Part shown: piece by piece, positions 31,818-37,767 of the stretch | Layout of the letters: each line of letters starts with the position of its first letter | Position numbering within the stretch: the first letter of the stretch is position 1 | Assembly: GCA_013791765.1 (NCBI GenBank) | Contig: VMTC01000080.1 | Coordinates: forward strand, 1 to 37,767 | Direction: 5' to 3' | Length of the DNA stretch: 37,767 nucleotides | Origin: Rhodoferax sp. | GTDB taxonomy: Bacteria > Pseudomonadota > Gammaproteobacteria > Burkholderiales > Burkholderiaceae_C | Translations under genes and position numbers: made by a program | Notes under the pieces: model-generated | The model's input: only the letters and a program-made list of their open reading frames with translations | Database searches by the model: none | Told to the model about the DNA's origin: nothing

Positions 31818-33547
31818 CAGCCGATCAGCTCCGTCAGGTCGACCACGCGGCCTATTTCCTCAAGGGTGGTGAAGCCCTCGCGCACGCGGCGCATGCCATC
31901 TTCAGCCATCGAAATAAAGCCGCGTTGGCGCAGGTGATCGCTCATGGTCTTGAGGCTGGCGCGCTGGGTCACCAGTTCATCCAGATCGGCGTCGAACTTG
32001 AGCAGTTCCATGATCGACATACGGCCTTTGTAGCCCTGCTGCTCACAGGCGGGGCAACCGACCGGCCGGTAAATGCGGGCGGCTTCGCCCGCCGCGAGCC
32101 TGAGCAGTTGCACCTCAATCGGGCTGGGCGTGTGCGGCGCTTTGCAAGCCGGGCATAGCGTTCGGATGAGCCGCTGCGCAATGATGCCGATGACGTTGCC
32201 GGCCAGCACGTCGGGCTTGATCCCCAGGTCAATCAAGCGCGGAATGGAGCGAATGGCGGAGTTGGTGTGCAAGGTGGTAAACACCTGATGACCGGTCATG
32301 GCGGCGCGAAAGGCCATCTCGGCGGTGTCCTTGTCGCGCACTTCGCCCACCAGGATGATGTCCGGGTCCTGGCGCATCATGGAGCGAATGCCTTCGGCAA
32401 AATCCATCTTGACTGCGTCTGAAAGCGAGGTCTGGCGAATCACCGGCATCGGGTACTCGACCGGGTCTTCCAGCGTCATGATATTGACGGCCTCGCTGTT
32501 GAGGTGGCCCAGCACGGAGTACAGCGTGGTGGTCTTGCCCGAGCCGGTGGGACCGGTGACCAGCAAAATACCCTCGGGCCGCGACAGCATCAGTTGCAGT
32601 AAATTGAGCTGCGGCTCCGACAAGCCCAGGCCCGTGATGGCCACGATGCCGCGCTTGCGGTCCAGAATGCGCAGCACAAAGTTTTCGCCATGAATGGTGG
32701 GCTGCACGGCCGAGCGAAAATCAACCGGCCGACCCGAAATGGTGAGCGAAATGCGGCCGTCCTGGGGCGCACGGGTTTCGGCGATGTTCATGCCCGCCAT
32801 CACCTTCAGGCGCACCACCATGGCTGACCAATAGCGCAGGTGCAGCACGCGCACCTGGCGCAGAACACCGTCAATGCGGTAGCGAATGCGCAGAAACTGC
32901 GTCTCAGGCTCAAAGTGCACGTCCGAGGCGCCGCGCAAGGTGGCGTCTGCCAGCAGCGCGTCAATCAGACGCACTACCGGGTGGCTGTAGCCTTCGGATT
33001 CCTGGATCAGACTGGCCATGTCAATGGTGCCAGTCTCCAATTCCTGCAAGATGCCATCAATCGACAGCTCATGGCCGTAAAACTGCTCAATCGCACTGAG
33101 CACCTCGGCGCTGCTGGCCAGGCGCCAGCGCGGTTGCGGCCCGTCGGCAAGCAGCGCGTTGATCTGGTCACCCGCCACAATGTTGTTCGGGTCGGCACTG
33201 GCGATGATCAGTTCGTTATCAAGCAGATTCAGGCTGACCGGAAACAGCGCATGGCGCTTGGCCAGGGTCTTGGGAATCAAGGCCAGCGCACTCGGATCGG
33301 CCACAATGCCCTTGAGGCTGATGGCCTGCTCCCCCAGTTTGTCCGCCAGCGCGTTGCGCATGTCGTCTTCAGTGACAAAGCCCAGTACCAGCAGGGCCTC
33401 ACCCAACTGTTTGCCGGTACTTTTTTGCTCCTGCAGGGCAATGCGAAGCTGATCCTGGGTGATCAAGCCCAATTCGACGAGCCTGTCGCCTATCCGGACC
33501 GGCGGCTTGCTGGGCTGGTTGGCCATGATGTTTGCGCTACTGCTCAT
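31817..33547 (-). CDS. GspE/PilB-family assembly ATPase with MshEN-type N-terminus
   Basis: 576 residues. The N-terminus holds two 24-residue motifs (18-41 starting RIGDRLVELG, 47-70 starting QLGEALLVLG) separated by a five-residue spacer, the layout of the c-di-GMP-binding MshEN domain; the second has Gln for the leading Arg and Lys for the final Gln. The ATPase core has Walker A GPTGSGKT (332-339), Asp-rich MTLEDPVEYP, Walker B DIILVGEVRD (396-405) and the His box TGHQVFTTLHTN (418-429). A tetracysteine zinc motif (C465, C468, C498, C501) is present. It powers pilus extension. The start overlaps the TPR gene by 11 bases; M8 is an alternative start. Confidence 0.93.
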   Translation of the reverse strand: MSSSANIMANQPSKPPVRIGDRLVELGLITQDQLRIALQEQKSTGKQLGEALLVLGFVTEDDMRNALADKLGEQAISLKGIVADPSALALIPKTLAKRHALFPVSLNLLDNELIIASADPNNIVAGDQINALLADGPQPRWRLASSAEVLSAIEQFYGHELSIDGILQELETGTIDMASLIQESEGYSHPVVRLIDALLADATLRGASDVHFEPETQFLRIRYRIDGVLRQVRVLHLRYWSAMVVRLKVMAGMNIAETRAPQDGRISLTISGRPVDFRSAVQPTIHGENFVLRILDRKRGIVAITGLGLSEPQLNLLQLMLSRPEGILLVTGPTGSGKTTTLYSVLGHLNSEAVNIMTLEDPVEYPMPVIRQTSLSDAVKMDFAEGIRSMMRQDPDIILVGEVRDKDTAEMAFRAAMTGHQVFTTLHTNSAIRSIPRLIDLGIKPDVLAGNVIGIIAQRLIRTLCPACKAPHTPSPIEVQLLRLAAGEAARIYRPVGCPACEQQGYKGRMSIMELLKFDADLDELVTQRASLKTMSDHLRQRGFISMAEDGMRRVREGFTTLEEIGRVVDLTELIG

Positions 33548-35006
33548 GAGGGGATTCGGTCGGGGTGGCGGCTTGTAATTGAACTAACCTCTCTTGCACC
33601 TCAGCCAATGGCACGCCACTGCCGCGTTCGCCGCCGGATTGGGCGGACAGCGCCAAGGTCAGCTCGTAGTAGTGGCGCGCTGCCGGGTATTGGCGCAAGC
33701 GGTCCAGCGCGACCGCGAGATTGAAGGCATGCAGCGCCACCCCCGGCGACAGCAGGTGGGCACGCTGAAACGCCAGTTGGGCTTGCGCCAATCGACCTTG
33801 GCGCACCAGGCTGTGTCCCAACACCGACTGCGCTGGCGCAGAGTCGGGATTCTGCTCTGCAACATCGCGCGATTGGGCGCCGAGCTCTCGTGTGTCTTCA
33901 GCGGGGCTCAAGGTCAACAAACCGGCCCGTGCGACCGGGTTGCCCGGCTCTTGGCGCAACACGCGCTGGTAGTAGGACCGGGCTTCTTCTGTGCGGCCCT
34001 GTTGATGGGCAATGTAGGCCAAACCCAACAGGGCGTCGCGCTCCTGCGGGTTATCAGCCAATGCTTGGGCGTAGGCTTGTTTGGCCTCTGGCAGGCGGCC
34101 CTGGGTTAAGGCCGCATAGCCTGATTCAAGCGCAGACGCACCGCTGCGTCGGCTTTGCAGCATGGGCTCAATGGTCTTGGCGGGCGCAGCCGCTGACTGG
34201 GGCCGTGCGGGCGACCTGAGCGCATTGGACGACCTTGCCGGTGTCCGCGGCGCGGTCGGGGCCGCCACGGTGGGGGGCGGCTGCAGTGCGGGCGCGGGTG
34301 CGGCCTCAATCGCGGTTGTTGGTGCCAGCGCAGGTGCGATGGCAACGGCTGGGGTGGCAGGCGGCGTGACCGCGGCACTCTGGAACCAGCTCATGGGGTC
34401 GCCCCACAATCCCAATAAAACACTCCCCAGCCCGGCGGCCAGCAGGACGGCGATGCTCAGCAGTGCGATCAAACGGGTAGGTCGCGCCGCTTTCGGGCCT
34501 GCGGCCTTGGCTCGCACAATACTTTGCGCCACGCGCGGGGCGTCCTTGGGCTGCGGACGATTGCTCAAAGGCGCTGCAGGCGGCTCGAATTTGGGCAGTG
34601 GTACGGCCATCGGCGGCTCAGCGCGGCGCTCTGGCATGCTCGGTGGCTGATGGGTCGGTAGCGGTGCCGGCCCGGCCACCGGTGGTTCCGGCTGGGGGGG
34701 CGACTTCAGCCCCAAGCCAACTGAATCTGTCATGGCAGCTGCGCCGGATTGGTCTGCGGGTGGCTTCGTCGGGGGGGTGACGTTTGTAGGAGTCAATTCC
34801 AGCCCCAATGTGGGCCAGTCGTTGCCGGGCGCTGCATTCGGCGCTGTCGCGGGGGAATGCGGTCCAGGTGCGGGAGCGGCTTGTGGCCCAGGCGTCGGCA
34901 AATCAAATGTCATCTCGCCGGGTTTTGGCGCTGCGGCCTCAGCGCTGGCTGCCGCCGCGGCTTTGTCCTGGCTGGCGCGGTTCAGGGCGTCAAGAAGCAG
35001 ACTCAT
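33537..35006 (-). CDS. TPR-containing membrane protein (MshN-like paralogue)
   Basis: 489 residues. Begins MSLLLDALNRASQDK, similar in style to MshN-type and GspB/ExeB-type cytoplasmic tails. A long Pro/Ala-rich region, one membrane helix (179-201), a second Pro/Ala-rich linker in the periplasm, and TPR repeats from about 300 to the end (SGYAALTQGRLPEAKQAYAQ, GLAYIAHQQGRTEEARSYYQ, GHSLVRQGRLAQAQLAFQ, NLAVALDRLRQYPAARHYYE). It has the same architecture as MshN in the plus-strand locus. It probably scaffolds or stabilises the secretin. It lies two bases after the secretin gene. Confidence 0.85.
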   Translation of the reverse strand: MSLLLDALNRASQDKAAAAASAEAAAPKPGEMTFDLPTPGPQAAPAPGPHSPATAPNAAPGNDWPTLGLELTPTNVTPPTKPPADQSGAAAMTDSVGLGLKSPPQPEPPVAGPAPLPTHQPPSMPERRAEPPMAVPLPKFEPPAAPLSNRPQPKDAPRVAQSIVRAKAAGPKAARPTRLIALLSIAVLLAAGLGSVLLGLWGDPMSWFQSAAVTPPATPAVAIAPALAPTTAIEAAPAPALQPPPTVAAPTAPRTPARSSNALRSPARPQSAAAPAKTIEPMLQSRRSGASALESGYAALTQGRLPEAKQAYAQALADNPQERDALLGLAYIAHQQGRTEEARSYYQRVLRQEPGNPVARAGLLTLSPAEDTRELGAQSRDVAEQNPDSAPAQSVLGHSLVRQGRLAQAQLAFQRAHLLSPGVALHAFNLAVALDRLRQYPAARHYYELTLALSAQSGGERGSGVPLAEVQERLVQLQAATPTESPHEQ

Positions 35007-35008
35007 GC

Positions 35009-36832
35009 TCAGTTCCGCAGCGACGGCAGCGGCGCTCGACTCGGCCCCGCATTGATGCGCACCGCGTCAATGGCCTGCGGCAAGAGCGCACGGTAATCGC
35101 GCAGGTCCGCGTCCAGGCTGGCATCGCGCAGCACCGTTGGCCGCAGGAAAATAACCAGCTCCGACTTGCTGCTGCTGTCGTTGCGGTACTTGAACAGGTC
35201 GCCCAAGAAGGAGACCCGATTGAGGCCCGGCACCTCATCGGAGTTGTTGTCGCGGCTGTCTTGCATCAAGCCGCCCAAAATGGCAATGTCACCCGATTGC
35301 ACCCGCAGCACTGATTCCATCTCGCGCGTTTGAACCTCGGGGATGCGATTGATCAGGTTGTTTTGCGCCAGCACCGGGTTGGGGTCGGTGGCATAACCCG
35401 TGATGCGGCTGATGGTTGGACGCAGGTTGAGCGTCACTTCGTTGGCTTCACTGATCTGCGGCACCACGGTCATGAGGAAACCAATCGGCACGGTGTTGAT
35501 GGTCGTGGTGTAGGTGGCTGGCGTGGCCGCCACGCCCAGCGACGCGGCTGTACCCGGCGTGACCGTGATCGAGAAGTAGACTTTGTTGTCCACCACCTTG
35601 AGCACGCTGCTCTGGTTGTTGAGCACCGACACTTTGGGACTCGACAGCACGCGCAAGGTGCCAAAAGACTCCAGCAGGCTCAACATGGCCGACAGGTCGG
35701 TATCGCCATCCCACAGGCGAAACTGTTTGAAGCTCAGCGATGCGATGGAACTGACCAGGCCACCAGTTTGCAGGCCGCCGCTACCCCCCGCAGGACGCAC
35801 CGTGATGCCGGAGCCGGCGTTGGCACCGCCCGTTTGCAGTAGCGACCAATCAATGCCCTGCTGGTAGCGGCTGGAGAGATCAACCTCGACAACAGTGGCT
35901 TCAATCAAAACCTGACGCCGCGCTGAGCTGAGCACCCGGTCCAGAAACTCGCGCACCTTGGCGTGCTGGTTTTGGGTTGCGCGCACGCTGATGTTGCCGG
36001 TTTCGGGGTTGGCGATAACGGAGGCCGCCTCGCGAAATGTGGTGCGCGGCAGCGCAACTGCGGCTGCTGGCGCGGCGACGACGCCCGTGCCCGTGCCCGT
36101 GCCCGTGTTACCAGGATTGAGCGCTGGCTGCGGCACAGCTGCCGTGGCAACCTCCGGCAGCACTTTGTCTGTCTCCCGCAGCAGGTCCACCAGGTTGCCG
36201 TAGAGCGTGGTCCAGAAACGGTTGTTCGAGGTGTTTTCGATCGACGAGGTCGACGCATTGCTGCCGCCACCGCCGCCGGTACTGCCAGCCCCGCCGCCAG
36301 TGGAGGCGACGTTGGTCGACGTACTGATGCTGGTCTTGGCGTCGCGCTGGATGTTGGGGTAGTCCACCCGGTAGTGCTTGAGGTAGGGTGAATCCGGCTG
36401 GATCGAGAGATTCTTGCCCTCCATCTCGTAGCGCAGATCGACCTGGCGCGCCACCCGATCGAGAATCTCTGTGAGCGTTTGGTCGTGCACGTTCATGGTG
36501 ACGGTGCCCGCTATGCTTGGGTGAATGTCAACATTGAGCTTGGCATCACGCGCCAATGCGAACAACAGGTCCTGCACATTGACGTTGTTCATGACTACGC
36601 TGTACAGCTCCTGGCGAACACTGGGGCGCGGTGGTGGAGGCAATGGCGGCGCCACGGCAAAATCCGGCGCCCGGCCTGCCACTTGCGGTCCCGGTACCAG
36701 GTGCTGCTTTGCTGGCGGTGGCGCGGGGGGCGTCGCACAGGCGGTCAAAATCCCGATGCAACTGCTCAGCAATAGGCGGCTTGTCAAGCAGGGGCGGCTG
36801 GGCAGCCTGTAGTTTGATGGTGAAAATGTCAC
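35009..36832 (-). CDS. Outer membrane secretin lipoprotein of the second system
   Basis: 607 residues from a GTG overlapping the ATPase stop codon. Lipobox LTAC (C32). A proline-rich linker precedes an STN-like domain (about 75-145: VVMNNVNVQDLLFALARDAK, GTVTMNVHDQTLTEILDRV). A glycine/serine-rich insertion (about 175-200) and a Thr-Gly run follow, then an N1-like domain (NPETGNISVRATQNQHAKVREF) and the secretin barrel (LIEATVVEVDLSSRYQQGIDW, LRVLSSPKVSVLNNQSSVLKV, LRVQSGDIAILGGLMQDS, LVIFLRPTVLRD). Same family as MshL but clearly a diverged paralogue. It forms the gate for the second pilus or pseudopilus. Confidence 0.92.
   Translation of the reverse strand: MTFSPSNYRLPSRPCLTSRLLLSSCIGILTACATPPAPPPAKQHLVPGPQVAGRAPDFAVAPPLPPPPRPSVRQELYSVVMNNVNVQDLLFALARDAKLNVDIHPSIAGTVTMNVHDQTLTEILDRVARQVDLRYEMEGKNLSIQPDSPYLKHYRVDYPNIQRDAKTSISTSTNVASTGGGAGSTGGGGGSNASTSSIENTSNNRFWTTLYGNLVDLLRETDKVLPEVATAAVPQPALNPGNTGTGTGTGVVAAPAAAVALPRTTFREAASVIANPETGNISVRATQNQHAKVREFLDRVLSSARRQVLIEATVVEVDLSSRYQQGIDWSLLQTGGANAGSGITVRPAGGSGGLQTGGLVSSIASLSFKQFRLWDGDTDLSAMLSLLESFGTLRVLSSPKVSVLNNQSSVLKVVDNKVYFSITVTPGTAASLGVAATPATYTTTINTVPIGFLMTVVPQISEANEVTLNLRPTISRITGYATDPNPVLAQNNLINRIPEVQTREMESVLRVQSGDIAILGGLMQDSRDNNSDEVPGLNRVSFLGDLFKYRNDSSSKSELVIFLRPTVLRDASLDADLRDYRALLPQAIDAVRINAGPSRAPLPSLRN
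36083..36106. repeat. Six-base tandem repeat in the secretin gene
   Basis: Four exact units of GCCCGT on the plus strand (36083-36106), encoding a Thr-Gly run in a linker before the N1-like domain. Copy-number changes would keep the frame and only change linker length. Confidence 0.8.
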
Positions 36833-37767
36833 GGTGTCTGTTCTTGTTGGATCTTGGCCCAGGATCTCACCATGGGACGGTTGTTCTTGAAAACTGCCGG
36901 TAGCTCATTCATGGCCAACGCGGCAGCCCGGAACGACTCAAAACGACCTGAATACAAAGACAAATAAGTTCGTCCCTGGTAGACACTGTAACGCGCAAAG
37001 AGCTGCGTTGGATCGATTTGTGTGGTAGCTAGGCCCAAGTCGCGGTCCGGGCTGGTGCTTGAGTCCAGTGCCGCCAGCTGGATGGTGTAGCCGCCCAAGT
37101 CTGCTTGCTGCAACAAGGTCTGGGTGCGTGCCAGGAGTGCGTCAAGGCGCTGGTCCGACGCCGTGACCCGCGCTGGGGCTACGCGCGTCGCAGCGGGCTT
37201 GACTGCTGCCGCAGGTGCAGCAACTGTCGCAGGTGCAGCAGCGGGCGCCACTGCAGGCCTGGCGGCCAAGACCTGGGGCTCACTCGCTGGTGTCGCCACT
37301 GCAGTGGGAGCCATGCGCCACCAACCCAGTAGACCGATGACGCCAGCGCTGATGACGCTGGCCATGGCAAAGCTCAAGCCAGCCAGGCGCCAACGAGAGC
37401 CCAAGGCTTTGGCTTTTGGCGCAAGGGTCAGCGGCAGCTCTCGCACCGCGCTGTCGACATGCTGCGCCTCCACACTGGTCGCGCCTTGGGCGTAGGCGGC
37501 CAGCAAGGCCTTGTCGGCCAGTAAATTGATGCGCCGTGCACGCCCGTCAGAGGCATTGACCAGACGTGTCAAGGCTGCCGCTGAAAATAGCCGGGCGCCA
37601 TGCCAGCCGGCGGCTCGCAGCCGATGATCGATGTACGCACTGGCCTCGTCGGCCAGCAGCGCAGGCAGCTCGAAGCGGTGAATAACCCGGTCGCGGACCT
37701 GGCGCAGGCGTGGGTCGCTTAGCAGGGCATCGAGTTCGGGCTGGCCAAACAGCATGATGTTGATCAG
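36829..37767 (-). CDS. ExeA/MshM-like AAA+ ATPase with SPOR-like C-terminus (5' end off the window)
   Basis: 313 codons visible; the start and Walker motifs lie beyond the right edge. The visible part begins with LINIMLFGQPELDALL (sensor region of ExeA-type ATPases), RQVRDRVIHRFELPALLADE and the helical SDGRARRINLLADKALLAAY. A membrane helix follows (RLAGLSFAMASVISAGVIGLL), an Ala/Pro-rich periplasmic linker, and a C-terminal SPOR-like domain (GYTIQLAALDS, YQGRTYLSLYSGRFESFRAA). SPOR domains bind denuded septal peptidoglycan, and ExeA proteins aid secretin insertion through the wall. MshM in the other locus has no such tail. It begins the visible part of the minus-strand operon and its stop overlaps the secretin start. 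Confidence 0.85.
   Translation of the reverse strand: MINIMLFGQPELDALLSDPRLRQVRDRVIHRFELPALLADEASAYIDHRLRAAGWHGARLFSAAALTRLVNASDGRARRINLLADKALLAAYAQGATSVEAQHVDSAVRELPLTLAPKAKALGSRWRLAGLSFAMASVISAGVIGLLGWWRMAPTAVATPASEPQVLAARPAVAPAAAPATVAAPAAAVKPAATRVAPARVTASDQRLDALLARTQTLLQQADLGGYTIQLAALDSSTSPDRDLGLATTQIDPTQLFARYSVYQGRTYLSLYSGRFESFRAAALAMNELPAVFKNNRPMVRSWAKIQQEQTP

Noticed and set aside
32840-33724. 294-codon plus-strand frame across the GspE and TPR genes, and a 233-codon plus-strand frame at 2225-2926 opposite pilS
   Set aside because: Shadows of well-supported minus-strand genes.
1-37767. tRNA, rRNA, 4.5S RNA, riboswitch or insertion sequence genes
   Set aside because: None seen on reading both strands; intergenic gaps are short and accounted for by repeats, operators and the pilin fragment.

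Overview
The window is about 60% GC, densely packed and bacterial, and fits a betaproteobacterium of the Comamonadaceae (Rhodoferax/Polaromonas type). Grounds: the gene order ampD-pilR-pilS-small zinc-ribbon protein-ypjD/ccsA-ffh, a complete MSHA-like pilin/biogenesis gene set, and an intergenic repeat (CTCTAGCCC...TAGCTAT) that I associate with that family. The taxonomic call is an inference. I see no rRNA, tRNA, CRISPR array or insertion sequence.

Region 1 (1-4.8 kb, minus strand) is housekeeping and regulation: ampD (running off the left edge), the pilS/pilR two-component pair, a short membrane-anchored cysteine protein and a CcsA/YpjD-like membrane protein. ffh (SRP GTPase) diverges from them on the plus strand.

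Region 2 (6.4-22.6 kb, plus strand) is an MSHA-type type IV pilus locus in the order mshC, mshD, [phd-vapC], mshO, [Uma2 nuclease-like gene, antitoxin, deleted PIN toxin], mshP, mshQ, mshI, pilN-like mshI2, mshJ, mshK, mshL, mshM, mshN, HD-GYP. Compared with the classical order (I...N, E, G, F, B, A, C, D, O, P, Q) it is circularly permuted. The motor ATPase, platform and major pilin block (E-G-F-B-A) is absent. Two accessory blocks sit exactly between pilin genes, and the first is joined to its neighbour by overlapping start/stop codons. mshI carries a frameshift and mshK probably does too. Three copies of one intergenic repeat lie at the block boundaries (6350, 14279, 22649).

Region 3 (22.7-37.8 kb, minus strand) is a second, separate type IV pilus/type II secretion-like system that converges on the MSHA locus. 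In transcription order: ExeA-like ATPase with a SPOR-like tail (running off the right edge), lipoprotein secretin, TPR protein, GspE/PilB ATPase with a clear MshEN-type N-terminus, GspF/PilC platform, a PilM-PilN fusion, PilO-like and PilP-like proteins, a small two-TM protein, a REC-Fis response regulator, a histidine kinase with an unusual H-box, and three prepilins. One prepilin is a 471-residue protein with an internally duplicated head. A terminator separates the first prepilin from the other two. After the last one lies a startless 67-codon fragment of a further pilin C-terminus. This operon, with its own two-component system and odd pilins, is the best candidate for an under-described system here. 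The predicted c-di-GMP-binding motor ATPase and the adjacent HD-GYP phosphodiesterase suggest local second-messenger control.
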